From NCBI GenBank assembly GCA_009617715.1, contig VTFK01000117.1, positions 1,390,910 to 1,454,909 of the forward strand: a stretch of DNA of 64,000 bases. The letters are read 5' to 3'. Position numbers and translations under genes: made by a program. Each line of letters starts with the position of its first letter. The first letter of the stretch is position 1. Source of the DNA: Plectrocnemia conspersa (lineage: Eukaryota > Arthropoda > Insecta > Trichoptera > Polycentropodidae). Of this stretch, positions 1 through 11,610 are shown in pieces. The notes beneath the pieces were generated by a model. The model saw nothing but the letters and a program-made list of their open reading frames with translations. It made no database searches and was not told where the DNA came from.

Positions 1-1375
1 AAACTGCGTTTTGAACTATCAATAAAATATACTATGAAATTAGTAAGTAATAAATATTAAAAAATATATATATATAAAATGACGTATTTCATGATTCATT
101 TTAAAATACAATACTATTAAAAAAGTCATTAATTCTTCAAAAATCCACCCTGTATTTACATATACGTACTTTATTATAAAGCTCACATAGTTTTTACTGC
201 CATGAAACGTATCGCGATCGACCCTTATTTAGCTACAAAATTCGTGAACGTCGCTGTGACAATTTTACCAATTTCGCATGTAACAAGTTGACGTGACTGG
301 CGCAAAGCCCTTCCAAAGCTCGTCATGTTTTGTCGCGTGATACAGGTCAGATCCTTTGACGGGCAAAATCTCTCCGTACCCTCGAGTGACATACTCTTCT
401 TGCCTAAATTATAATTTGGTTCACGCTCCACATATCTACATAATCGACAATCCTGCTAATACGCCATTATACGCTCTGATTTTGATTTCAAAACGAGCAT
501 CGAGAATAAAATATTAATTACCTAAAACGAAGGTTGTCGATCTCTATCTCCTTAGAGTTGCTGCCACCCAAAGTCTCGCTCCATAAGCAGGGGGCGGTGG
601 GTGGTCGGTCTAAACACTTGCATTTTGCACAGCAGCCTTTGATGCAAAATGCGTCAAAAGCGCCGTGTCAAGAATAATGTAACACCCTCCGGTAATACAC
701 CCTTCGGCGTTACTTATGGTGTAATATTGCCCCGTCCGTGACTCGTTGAACGACAATGACTTTCGAATTGTTTATTATGAATATATTAGAAAGAGTGCAG
801 CTAATGTCTTAAACATAATTTATAATAAACAAGTAAAGTCTTGAGTACTCTTTAAATTCATTTTATTTTAGAATTATAAATATTATATAAGAACTGCGGC
901 TATCTAAGTACCGTTTTATAACGATAAGTGGGTAAAGAATTTCAAAGCCTTACTTGCACGGCAATTTGCCAACCTTAAACTGAAGTTTTATGTAGGCATG
1001 AGAGAAAAAATATTAAAACTTGTTAAATGTCATATTAGTATAAGCTATTAATATATATACTAAAAAAATAAATAAAAAAAATAGACTCATTTTCACCAAA
1101 GTACGATAAAGTTAATTTTGTATTTGATAAAAGCTTTTAAAACAGATCCTTGTACTGATGCCTATCAAAGTCGGTACATAAATGACCGAAATTTAATCAT
1201 GAAACAATCTGATTTTTTCAGCTTAACAAAATTATTTATAAACATCATTGATAAAAACACTATTCAAAAGAGAAAATGCTGATATGACCTCACATTCCAA
1301 ATCTCATCTTGAGTAACTGTTTCGAAATTTAAAAAAATATATAACCATGTATAATTATTAGATTTTTAAAATAAA
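1..1375. other. Non-coding, AT-rich; one GC-richer block
   Basis: No open frame here has coding character. A GC-richer, unique-looking block lies at about 540-760 and includes a G-rich run near 588-606. The rest is A/T-rich sequence with short AT runs near 65-80 and 1050-1080. I see no repeat boundary or RNA gene. Confidence 0.5.
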
Positions 1376-1580
1376 TCGGTGATGCAGGAGGTGTGACTTT
1401 GTATAAAACATTTTTTAGGACAATCCGCAAAAAATAAAACTGTAAAGGGTTTCCTAAATAGAATAAAAAAACGTTTTCGTGCACTAAAAAATAAATTATA
1501 ATATGTATGTTTAGTTAAAATTTAATTGATGTAAAAATTAGCTATAAAGCTAAATCAATTAATAAAATAAAATAAATAAT
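1376..1580 (+). mobile_element. 3' end relic of a LINE (diverged subfamily)
   Basis: This stretch aligns by eye with the last ~60 codons and 3' UTR of the LINE copies at 30.2-31.6, 44.3-45.3 and 60.9-62.3 kb. The C-terminal coding end is recognisable, with residues such as KGFLNRIKKRFRALKNKL in one frame, and is followed by the same 3' UTR (ttagctataaagctaaat) and A-rich tail. It differs at many bases and shares the variant aggacaatccgcaaaa with 30057-30075, so it belongs to an older or different subfamily. It is a 5'-truncated, non-functional fragment. Confidence 0.75.
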
Positions 1581-3227
1581 TAAATAATTGTTGCAGGGTA
1601 TAATTCTCCAGGATGTAATTTAATTTAATTTTGTTTTGATTTTAACCCAAGATCGCTAAACGAGACACATGCATTGGAATTGCTTTAGCATAAATCGATC
1701 CAGTACGACGCTTTTCGAATATTACACGACACGAACACGATTTTAAACTTTTCTAAATCACCAACTTAGTTGGTATTTCAGACTTGCAACAACACGTCAC
1801 TATTTTTGTATAATATATTTGTAGCTACATAAATATCTATTTAACGTTGATACTCAAAAGTTAGATCTTTGTATTGAAAAAAGTCATATATTAGATCATT
1901 AATTTAATCTAAACACAATGTGGTAAAATGATTGCTTTACTAGTTTTATATTGTTACAATGTAATGTGTATACGCCGCAAAAGAGCTTAGCGTGGGGTGG
2001 TTGTGTTTGTTTTCAATTTAATCGTTAACTACCAACAATTTGTTGTCATAGTTGTCTTTACGTTGCAATAACGCTTATCCGTCTGAGCCGTTGCTGCAGC
2101 CGAGGAGGAGGCTTTCCATTGGAAAGTCGGAAAATTTGCATCGAACACTGTCTCGGGGATTAAGCTTTTTATTTGGTCGGGGTTTATTTATTATTCTTAA
2201 GCGAGCTTAAATGGCCAGGATAATCGCTTTAATTATTCTTAATGGCGACGTTTTTTTTTTTACAAAAATACAGATTAACAACAGACTTTTAAAAATATTG
2301 TATACAAATTTTTGTGTTTAATCAAGGGTTCAAATTGTGTATTAAAAAATACAAAATAAGACACAGTATTTAATTACTGTTTTTTTAATAGACAGGTTCA
2401 CATATGAATATATGAGAGAAGAATATCTGAAATTCTGTTAAATAATATTGGTACACCTTATACACCGTTGTGAAATGAAAAGTCTTTTTATTACAAAGAT
2501 CTAACTACAGATTTTTTTTAACGAGATAAATAATCACTTAACACATCCTTATGATAATATTGGCATACTAATTATTACTTAAATACTCTACGGAATTAAA
2601 TTTTAATGAACATGAACATGAACGTGGATAATTACCTGCAGGAAAAATTACGACTTCCATTTTCTGATATACAAAGTTATATTGCTCATTGATTATTTGA
2701 TAAAAGCCTAAAAGTAATCTGTAATTAATTTAAAAGCATATTAGACTAACTCAGCAATAAAAAAAATCTAGGTAAAGAACCAGATTTATCAAACGAAATA
2801 TTAAGTCTTAATCGTGTTTTTAAATTAGTTTTGACTGATTTCAACTAATGTATTATAAACAGTGATAAGCAGTTATTTTAAAATAAAAAATACTAAGACT
2901 TGCTACATGAGATTTAATTGAACTAAAAAATATATAATCTCTCATAATCAGGTAAAAATTTCAATTTATCAGCACAATTTTCAGTTTCAAACTATATTGA
3001 ATTACATACAAATTTATAGACTGACCTAATACACGTCGTTAACATCTGAGTTAGTTTAAAACGTGGTAATTAATTTTAGAACAACCTGGTTAATAGCTAA
3101 ATATAAGTTGTGTTCATAAAAACAAGTTTCAGACGCGATAGGAACGAAAGCTGCAAAGTTATAGCGATACTTTCGCAGTAATCGTACTGCAAATAATTTT
3201 ATGGAAATACACAAGGTGCCCCGTGGT
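1581..3227. other. Non-coding, AT-rich with a GC-richer block
   Basis: No gene is visible. A less AT-rich block lies at about 1970-2240 and includes the small palindrome ctttcc-att-ggaaag near 2112-2126. A weaker minus-strand cag|gtaatt site lies near 2633, but its +5 position does not fit a good donor. Nothing else is supported. Confidence 0.45.
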
Positions 3228-3471
3228 AAAAGTGCATTAAATATTTACTCCTTTGCATCAACTCCGAAACGGCAACGCGGTGCGGCGCCTATTTAGAATT
3301 TTACGGTCGAAAAATTAAAAGCAATAAAGCAAATTGCGCGAGGCTAAAAATCGAGCAACGTTCATTACCTTTTCCACGGGTCGATTTACATAATTTTCAT
3401 AGTTGCCACGTAGGCGCTTTAGGGTTGTTGTGGAGTTTATTGCCCGGAGAGAAAGTGGTAGGGAGACTCAC
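3228..3471. other. GC-richer unique block beside the splice-like site
   Basis: A block with clearly higher G+C than its surroundings, containing runs such as gcaacgcggtgcggcgcc. Neither strand gives a sustained open frame; the minus-strand frame from the splice-like junction closes after about 24 codons. It is a candidate conserved non-coding element, by inference from composition and uniqueness only. Confidence 0.35.
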
Positions 3472-3492
3472 CTGAAAGCAGAATAAAACATA
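3466..3492 (-). promoter_or_regulatory. Candidate recursive splice site (ratchet point)
   Basis: Read on the minus strand, a pyrimidine-rich tract (gttttattctgctttcag) is directly followed by gtgagt, so a 3' splice site abuts a 5' splice site with zero exon length (junction between 3472 and 3471). This is the known architecture of recursive splice sites in long insect introns. A similar site on the same strand lies at 46940. It could instead be the acceptor of an ordinary exon that happens to begin with GTGAGT. Confidence is limited because no transcript evidence is available. Confidence 0.4.
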
Positions 3493-3838
3493 CACGTTAA
3501 TATTACAGACATGATAATTAGCCTAAAATTACGTATAATAGTTTATTTTATAACACAAATAATTTGACTTTATCAAAAGTCAATATGAATTTACGTTAAT
3601 GATCTAATATTATTGTTATACTTTAATGTTGTTGATTTTTCCTCTGCAAAGTACTTTTCAGCGGTTCTTTTAATCTGCAAAACATTTGTAAAATGCACTC
3701 TTTGCTATATTTAGCACTATTTCAATGCTTTCTTTATCTGTGAAAACAGAAAAATATCGCATAAAGCTATATCTGGTAAATACAGTAATTTTGGAATTAC
3801 GACAATATTTTTTTTGCCCAAAAAATCACAATTAGCAG
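3475..3838. other. Non-coding AT-rich stretch
   Basis: AT-rich DNA up to the TA target site of the Tigger element. No gene, repeat boundary or RNA structure is visible. Confidence 0.5.
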
Positions 3839-5603
3839 TACACCCATACCTCGCTTTACGGCCTAGATACGTTCCACGAAACTTGGCCGCTAAGCGAAAA
3901 GCCGTATAACGAATCAATTATTCTAATACAAATTCATACAAATTCAATGGGATCGGTTCCAAATTTGTTAAATATGTAACATGGTTTATCATTTAAAATG
4001 CATTTTATCTTTTTATTTCATTTAAATAAAAAATACATACATAACAAGTACATACATTTGTACATAAAATAATAACAGACTCCAAAAACCAACAATAATC
4101 CATAAACAAAAATGAAACAACTTCATGTTACATAAAATATGTGTATGAATACATACATAATTTTTTTTTAAAATGGCTTTAATCTGAAGACGATGAAGAA
4201 ATGGTAACCTGCAGATCACTGTCGTTCTCATTTTTCGCTGGTAAGGATGGGCCTGGCTTAAAAAAATTGTCCAACGTTGTTTGTCTTGCCTTTTTGTCTC
4301 TCTCGTTCTTCAGTGATTTATAACAGCTAATGGCTGAGTTCATTCCTCGAGAAACTTTAGCGCTACGTTCGACGTCAGGATCGTTTTCAAGGAAGATAAA
4401 AGATAAAAGCTTTTTCGAAATAGATAAAAGCTTTTGACAATTTTTTCGATGTTAGCTGTTTGGATACAACAGGCTCTGTCTCTTCATCAAATGCCGGTTC
4501 TGCTTGCAACTGAATGAGTTCCTTATATGAAAGGGGTTCCCTATCAGCTTCAAGTAGATCAAGCACATCCCTTTCGTTCAAACCTTCAAAGTCGAGATCA
4601 TGTGCTAGATCCAAAATGTTTTGCCTACTTTCAGGAAGGCAATTAACTTCTGCATCAGTACTTTTTACACATTCTGGCCTTATTTTTTTCCAAACATGGT
4701 TCATTGTTGTTACTTTTAATTCCTTCCATGATTCACTGATGCTGTCAACAGCATCCTTGATGTTATAGTTTTTCCAAAATGTTTTAATTGAAGATTTACC
4801 ATCGGTTTCCCTTATAAGTTGTCGGAAAGTTCGGCGTAGGTAATATGCCTTAAAAGTGGCTATTGCACCCTGATCCATTGGTTGGATCAGAGCTGTTGTA
4901 TTTTTCGGAAGGTACTCAATCATGACATCTTCAGATAGTTCGGATAAATTAGTAGGATGCCCTGGTGCATTATCCAAAATTAGCAAAGCCTTGTCGCTTA
5001 AGTTATTGTCTCGCAAATATTTTTTCACTTCTGTACAAAAGTGATTTTTGAACCAATCCTCAAAAGTAGCTTTAGTCATCCAAGCTTTCTTGTTGGATCT
5101 CCATATGACGGTTAATTGATTTTTATTTAGTCCTTTTTGGATTTTCGGACAAAATATATTAAAAGTGGTTTTAGCTTAAAATCACCCGCGGCATTTGCAC
5201 CAAGTAGCAAAGTTAATCGTTCTTTAGACACCTTATAACCAGGCGCAGATTTTTCGGTTTTTGAAATGTACGTGCAATCAGGCATTCGCTTCCAATAAAG
5301 CCCTGTTTCGTCTACGTTAAACACTTGTTCAGGTTTATGACCACCTCTTTCAATAATTCCCTTTAAAATGTTGGGATATTCCTTAGATGCGGCCTCATCG
5401 GCGCTAGCTGCTTCATCTTATGTTTTTAAATTATGCAAATTAAATCTATTTTTAATTTTTTTTAAAAATCGACTTCGAAAAAAAGTTTTTTTCCGTTATA
5501 GCGAAACATTTTAGGCCGTAAATCGAAAACGTGCCTTAATTGAAGAGGGCCGTTATAGCGAAAGGCTGTATAAAGAGCGGCCGTACATCGAGGTATGGGT
5601 GTA
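3839..5603 (-). mobile_element. Tigger/pogo-type DNA transposon, internally deleted
   Basis: The element runs 3841-5601 (1761 bp) and is flanked by TA on both sides (3839-3840, 5602-5603), the target duplication of Tc1/mariner/pogo elements. The terminal inverted repeats begin cacccatacctcg and match at 19 of 21 bases. Subterminal copies of ggccgtta/gcgaaa-like sequence occur at both ends (3884-3912 and 5490-5585). The inside encodes a Tigger-type transposase on the minus strand, broken by frameshifts and lacking its N-terminal DNA-binding half. The ends are well kept, so it could once have been mobilised in trans, but it is not autonomous now. Confidence 0.9.
4179..5417 (-). pseudogene. Tigger/jerky-type transposase (DDE_1 superfamily), broken
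   Basis: A DDE-type transposase that would cut and paste the surrounding element. Three reading blocks are seen on the minus strand. Block 1 (5417-5127) holds the first acidic motif, NVDETGLYWKRMP. Block 2 (5079-4387) holds LLILDNAPGHP and LIQPMDQGAIATFK, giving the second and third catalytic Asp. Block 3 (about 4405-4179) holds the typical C-terminal QTTLDNFFKPGP motif and a Ser/Asp-rich tail. Blocks 1 and 2 are separated by two small frameshifts near 5110-5140. Blocks 2 and 3 are separated by a short tandem duplication around aaagcttttatc (about 4400-4440) that shifts frame and adds a false stop. The N-terminal CENP-B-like helix-turn-helix region expected in this family is absent: sequence upstream of 5417 is non-coding and then reaches the element end. 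Family assignment is firm; function is lost. Confidence 0.9.
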
Positions 5604-6387
5604 TAGTAAATAAAGGCAAATTATAAGGAGGCTCATAAAGATATTTCATATTTTGAAAAGGCACTGTAGCAGGACTAGAGAAATGGGGCCAATTAGACTT
5701 TGTTATTTTCAGTACACATTATGAGTTAGAGATGTGAGCATAAGGGCTTTGTTGTTCAAGCGTATTATGAGGGAAAACCGTTTTATAATAATGGCGTTCT
5801 GTACACGCTTCGCTCTCGGTCTAAATACATATGTACTAGATGTCACAATATTTTTAATTATCTGACAACTAGATCCATAATAAAAGAAAATCATCTATGA
5901 TAGCTAAGACAGTTTAAACGTCAGATAACGTGAAAGCAGTAGGAGCATCTATTCATAAATTACTGAGTTTGACTTAGCACTGAGGATAACCAGTTAAATT
6001 CTGAAAGACGATTTAAAACTGCATCATTACAAAATTTTAATGGCGCAAAAATTAAATGAGAGATCTCGCAGTAGATAAGTATGAATTTAATGCGAAGAGC
6101 GATCATTTTTATATTTAACCATCAAGCGTGACAAAACGTATCTTAAATATTTAGTTGTCAAACTCAAACTATGCGTCCGATATCGCTAACAACTTACATT
6201 TACACACAGACAATGGTATTGTATTGTTTTGCGAGAAACACAAACACAGCTAAACTTTAAATTATTAAGCTTTATTTTAATTTTATGAAGCTTACATTTT
6301 ACGTCGGTTTTGTAACTATTTATAATATATTTTTTAATACATATGTATAAGAGCAAAAGGAACTCCTTATTGGGGAGTTTTTTAATC
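5604..6387. other. Non-coding, AT-rich
   Basis: No coding frame, repeat or RNA gene is recognisable. Confidence 0.5.
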
Positions 6388-6600
6388 TGGATCGATTTTA
6401 ATTAATCATCACAATATTCATCCGTGATATTAAAAAAACCTAAGTAAACCAAACCTGTGATGATTAATTGTAATCATAGTTGCATAATTATCACTAATTT
6501 CGATCTACCATACATGATTAAAAACCACTAAGGTTATTATGAGATTCAAGCTCAGGTCTTTCAGATCAATAGTTAGTGACTTACATCACTCGTTTATCGT
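6388..6600 (-). repeat. SINE-like repeat, copy 1 (tRNA-type head)
   Basis: Read on the minus strand this matches, with many substitutions, the + strand sequence at 41455-41670. The shared landmarks, in order, are a tRNA-like head ending in gaaagacctgagcttgaatc (a degenerate B box), a gatcgaaatta-like core, and a tail with ggtttacttagg and gatgattaattaaaatcga. The other copy has the better B box (gggttcaaatctc). Two diverged copies in opposite orientation without coding capacity fit a tRNA-derived SINE. The exact ends are uncertain. Confidence 0.55.
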
Positions 6601-8030
6601 GCTGGTTATTTTGAGTGTTGTCATGTTTTAATTTTTATAAATGTAAAGTAAGTGCATGACTAGGCGTTAAGATAAAAATAGGTCAGACTCAATCGTGTTT
6701 TTAAAATTGCGATCTTTAGATTTTTCATTAGCTGATAAACCTAGAATTGGATGGCATTAAATCAAAAATCGTGGGCGTAATTTATTCTGATAAATATTAT
6801 TAGGCATACAAGCATATAATATGTGTATAGAGAAGCAATTGGCACGAAGTTCATCGGCTATAAAATTTAATGTCATGGGTTAGAATAGCACATATACCAA
6901 CATTTTTACAATTTATATCGTGTCTGTTTATTATACGACATGATAATTAATTTAAGAGATGTCGTTATAGTATTAGTTTAATGCAACAATAAAAACATAC
7001 AACTTGATAATTACAATACAAAAATAAATGTTTTTTTTTTATCCAGAGAGCATACGTTTATCATTTTCATGAAAAGGAATTCTTATTTAAAACGATATTG
7101 ACTTTGATTCAGCCTTTCCAAGATAATAGTGGAAGATCTTTCAGATCGTTATGAGGAGAATATTCAATATGCATAGAATAGCGTTGACGTGCTTGCTGCT
7201 ATAAATAATACACAACAAGATGATGTGCTTATTTAGTGGTAAAACTAAGATGTTCATTAGCCAGATCGGTTCTCTGATCTCATTTTATTTTTTTGGAATA
7301 TTTAAAAGAGCGGGTGTTTGTTAATAGAATATCTTCTATATCCAAAGAAGGATATTAAAAATCAGAGGGATGATGTCAAGTGCGTATTTTTAGAAAGAAC
7401 TCGTATTTGTATAAATTAAAATAGAGATCATTTTAAAATTCGCCGCCTTGAGAAGAGATAATTTCTGCTTTCGGGTTTATCCTCAAAAAAGGTGGACAAC
7501 AAAATCTACCATGGAAAGGGCATAACATCCACTCATCACTTCACCTCAGACAACGCGTCTGAGGATCTTGTCTTGGAATTTTTCTCTGACACTACTAGCA
7601 TTCGCACTTGAACATCCACATCAGAGTGCAAATCAACAGATCATTAAGAGCCCTCCAACCGAGAGAAAGCCGATATTTAATTTTTTTTGAAAAAAATTAA
7701 GTATTGTAAATTTGTAATCCTGAATTTTTTTTCCTACTCTGAAAATTATGATTAAAAAAAAATAGTATTAATGTGTCGTCAAATAAAGGAGCAAAATATT
7801 TTTGTGTGATATGTATTTTATTGAAACATTAAGTTAACCTTTAAAGTCCCTATTTTAAATATTACCAAAAAGTTGACATTTTCTTGATAATGGAAGTGCT
7901 TTATTTTTAATAACAATGTTAGAGAATAGCAGAAAAGCAACCCAAAACATTATTCGGATTCGACCAATGTTAGGGGCATTATCCTTGCGCCGGGTCGCCC
8001 GTTTGTCAACACGGACCAGAGCCGAGGGCA
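6601..8030. other. Non-coding; small hairpin at 7544-7564
   Basis: No gene is recognised. A slightly GC-richer patch lies at 7440-7680. It contains an 8 bp perfect stem, cctcagac-aacgc-gtctgagg (7544-7564), of unknown meaning. The remainder is AT-rich. Confidence 0.45.
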
Positions 8031-8230
8031 CTAACAAACACATAAGGGCCGAAACGAGCGTGTTCTAACTAAATTATGACGTCATAACGGGACCGACACG
8101 ATGACAACCGGCATTACGCCCACGCGACGCCGGTTGCGTGCATTTCTCTCCGCTGCTTATGTTGTCGGTTGAGGTTTGAGAGCCGCGGTTTGGTCGACGT
8201 ACGGGGTGGCACGAAACACACTCGGGTTGC
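8031..8230. other. GC-rich block with a perfect CRE palindrome
   Basis: A CpG-rich block in AT-rich surroundings. It contains ttatgacgtcataa (8074-8087), a perfect 14 bp palindrome around the CREB/ATF core TGACGTCA. No open frame is convincing. It could be an enhancer or a promoter-proximal element, by inference. Confidence 0.4.
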
Positions 8231-8984
8231 TACGTTATTTTGTAAGGTTTACAGGATTTGCCCAAGTCTGACTACATACGATGTAATGGGATGAAGGACA
8301 ACATCTGATGCAATCTTATCTATAAAATATTGATAGCCATTAGAATAAATTTTGTTTTTTTATACATATATTATATGTAGGTATATAAAGATAAAATTAA
8401 ATTAAATTTTTAATCAAACTTTATGGATACACTGTACATATTATAGTATGTGAGTATCTAATCTCTAATGGGAGCTCGGCCTCTCCCTTGAAAATAGCTA
8501 TGCTCCAAATTAAAATTTTTATATAGTCGTACTTGTAGCTGTCTGGTCGCAATATCGCAACGTTGTATGTAATTAGACTCGATGGATTTGTGCCATGAAA
8601 ACGTTATCTTTATAGTATACATTTTTGATTTATATTTCCTGAATATTCTCAGTGCAGAATTAACAGATAAGCAAAAAACCATATTTGTTAATATCACTGG
8701 CCAACAAAGATTTTGTTAATATGATTTTGATAATTATTTGGTCTCATGGTGACCAATGACCATGATGTATTTAGTCAAATTATTGTTTGTATAGATCCCA
8801 TACATTAAACATGTGCCGGTGATTAGTAGATAGAAAAGTTTTTTCTAATAGTTTAATGAACGTTTTAATAATATGAAGTAAAAGTAATATGTATTATATT
8901 AACTAGTTTACATTAAAACCGATCATAAAATTGAGAAGGTAAACATCAGTTAAAAACGGAATTAAAAATGCTTCTTATATATTT
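8231..8984. other. Non-coding, AT-rich
   Basis: No coding, repeat or RNA feature is supported. Confidence 0.45.
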
Positions 8985-9466
8985 TATTCTCTTATTTTCT
9001 ACTCCATCAGTTTCTTTGTAGAAACCAGCTGTAATCTGTCATTATACTAGCATTCCATATTCCTTTAAAATAGGCATATCATGATTAAATCTCTCACCAG
9101 ATTTTAAATGAAAAAAAAAAATTTTAAGTGACACTGTTTCACTAAATAACTGTTTCACTAAATCAGCTTTATTATTACACAAAAAGCCTTCTACTATAAC
9201 TCTAAATGACTTCCAGCTAACTTAAACACTAGTGAGGTGGTTTTCGAACTCCTTGTCTTGTAATATTTCGCGTATTTGTGGTTCAACAAAAATATATTCT
9301 TTTAAATATGTTTCTGAAATTTTTGGAAATTTTGTCATAAGATATTGTAAACTAGTGCCATTTTGTCTAACACTTTCACAAAAAAAAATCATGAGACCAA
9401 GCTTTATGTGTAGAGGTGGTAAGAAACTTCCTCTGAATCTACAAGTGGCTTCAAATGAATATTATC
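8985..9466 (-). pseudogene. Decayed fragment of a repetitive invertebrate protein (LHIKLG family)
   Basis: Translated on the minus strand, the fragment shows a run of motifs that I recognise from a protein repeated in many insect and cnidarian genomes. In order they are FLPPLHIKLGLM (9420-9385), TKFPKIS, FVEPQIREI (9300-9270), SWKSF...FLCNNKA (9225-9160), SLKIFFFH (9130-9105) and GERFNHD (near 9090), then a weak remnant of the MLADYCW region (9040-9000). A stop precedes the SWKSF block, two stops follow GERFNHD, and the segment normally between the HFLH and GERF motifs is missing, so this is a dead copy with an internal deletion. The family's biochemical function is not known to me. Its copy number suggests that it travels with a mobile element, but I see no inverted repeats here to prove that. 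Confidence 0.65.
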
Positions 9467-9835
9467 TTTCCTATACACAAATTCTGTTCTGGAGCAATGT
9501 TATTATTTTATACCATAAACCATAAGTATTGATAATCAGAAAAACGCCATTATTTAAAATAAATATGATACCCTAATATGTTACGATGATCAATATTGAT
9601 GATAATAATACATCGTAAAAAATAAAATAAAAAAATAAAAATAAAATAATATGAACAGGATCAGCTCCTCGTAGGTGACATTAAACAGGTCAATGTGCAA
9701 TGCAAGCACAATAGGGAGCCAGACAGCAACAACAATAGGGGATTCTGCTAGTGCAGATGTCCATACAATACAGATGCGACATACCATTTTTGTCATAAGC
9801 TCGGTGGATCGTATCTAGGGTTCTCAAATATTCGT
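9467..9835. other. Non-coding; contains a 68-codon hydrophobic open frame
   Basis: Minus-strand positions 9796-9590 are open and encode a hydrophobic stretch rich in Val, Ile and Leu, with an acidic NVTYEEL segment. The last third is just translated A/T microsatellite. Base composition at 9655-9830 is higher in G+C than its surroundings. I do not recognise the protein and cannot tell an exon from chance. Confidence 0.25.
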
Positions 9836-10260
9836 AGTTTTCAAGTATTCAAATATTGAATAAAAAATGGATACAAGTTTTCGAATATTCGAATATATTC
9901 ATAATTTTTATTTCGGTTTTTATCGATATTAAATAATTAAACAAATTAGTAAAAAAAATTAATTAATTTCGAGTAAAATATTATTTAATAAAAAAATAAT
10001 TATTGTTATTCAATAATTATTTTAATTAATCATTAACAACATTCATAACCTAATTAAACTTTTTTCATTTAAAAGCATTTTTTTTTTGAGGAGCGTCTCA
10101 TTTTTTCGCATTTTAAAACAAAATAAAGGCGCATAAAGGATCATGGATTTTAGAGCTGCACTAGTCACTTGAGTATATTAATAGAAAAAACGATTACATA
10201 CGTAAATTATTGAATATTCATATAGTTAAAAATCAGGCGAATAATTCGAATAGAAACCAT
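9836..10260. repeat. Region enriched in tattcgaa-type words
   Basis: Words such as aaatattcg, tcgaatattcga and aattcgaatag recur at both edges (9817-9905 and 10205-10250) around very AT-rich DNA. This resembles the subterminal repeats of non-autonomous hAT elements, but I could not find matching terminal repeats or a target duplication, so no element is called. Confidence 0.3.
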
Positions 10261-11029
10261 AATCAAACCAAAATGTACCAAAACCTTAATCCTAAAAGAA
10301 AAGCACTAGGATACATGAACGGATAATTACAAAATATCCTCTTATAAAGTTATCTCAAAAACATTTTCTAAACTTTTTCGATTAAGAGGAAATATTTGGT
10401 TATTTGGGGATTAAAAATTTCAAGTGTTTAATGTGAATTATCGGTTTGTTATTAAATAAAATAAAAATAATCTCAAACTTTTTAATTAAAATGTAGTGGA
10501 TATATCAAATATTATATTAAAGTTAACGCCTCAATAAAATAATTATAAGATTTGCTTTAGTTCGAATATAAAAATATTAAATTTTAAAACTTTGTAAGTC
10601 ATAAAATACATCTGATTGTCAAACATTATACCTAAACTTTTCAAATGCTTTTAGTGTAACACTATTCAATAAAAAAAAATATCCATTATCCTTTAAATAT
10701 AAAGGTCGTTATTTGAAAGTAGAAAGTGAACATAATTAAACGTGCCAACTTATAAAAAACATATATTATTGTACTGCAGTTTGTTTAATTATATATGGAA
10801 TGTTTGTAGAAAGCCTCAAAAGTTTATAGATAAAAAAAATATATGAAACGTGAATATTATTTTAATGTTGTAAGATTATTAACGCAACTTAACTCAAAAT
10901 TTTAGCAAATTCATCAGCATTTAATCTTCAAACGTGTAACGTCTTAAAAGCCAAGAACCAAATTGATACATCACTCTGCACAATAAACAGTCTAATTATA
11001 CGTAATTAAGTTTCAGACGTGTATGACGG
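10261..11029. other. Non-coding, AT-rich
   Basis: Nothing recognisable: no coding frame, structured repeat or RNA gene. Confidence 0.45.
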
Positions 11030-11610
11030 GCGCGGTTAGTCAAATTCCACGGTTAACATACAGCAAGTCTGCTTAAAGCGGTCATAATAAAACCGTAAAT
11101 CGTTATAGGCGACGTGTGCTTTCAGACGAAGTGGTTGAAATTTGAGCAAATTGGAAACCAAATAGCTGTGCTTCAAACGCTCAGCAACTACCACTTGCAA
11201 TAAACTTCAAGAAGTGCAGTTCGGGGTTCATTAAATCAAACTTAAGCTCGGCCAACGGCGCAATTAAATTCTATAGTTTTTCCTCTTCTCGTGGGTGAAT
11301 TTCGTGAAATTTTCTTTCGGATCATGGGCGTGAGCAGTTGCAAAGCGTCGATAAGGAAGGCTCTTTAGATTATGCGAAGAGTAAGGTGGGTGGTTGGGAG
11401 ACGGAGGAAGCAATTTACCGAAATTGGATAGGTGAGCGAAGAGATGGCGGTGTACTAGTTTGCCAGAGCTGTGCTAGACGACGAACGCCATTAGGGTTTC
11501 GTAACTAGTGAAGTGATCGTCTATAGAGAGCCATCTTCAGATGGAATCAATTAGCGACAGCGCACTCGAATCGGCCGCAAACACTCTGTGCTGTTTTAAT
11601 GAGTCGAACG
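11030..11610. other. GC-richer unique block
   Basis: A ~580 bp block with balanced composition, purine-rich on the + strand at 11340-11450. It has no sustained open frame or repeat structure. It is one of about fifteen such blocks in the window and a candidate conserved non-coding element. Confidence 0.35.

Noticed and set aside
2627..2650. cag|gtaatt on the minus strand as a third recursive splice site
   Set aside because: The donor lacks G at +5 and the pyrimidine tract is short.
9836..10260. hAT-like non-autonomous element based on tattcgaa words
   Set aside because: No matching termini or target duplication; kept only as a word-enriched region.
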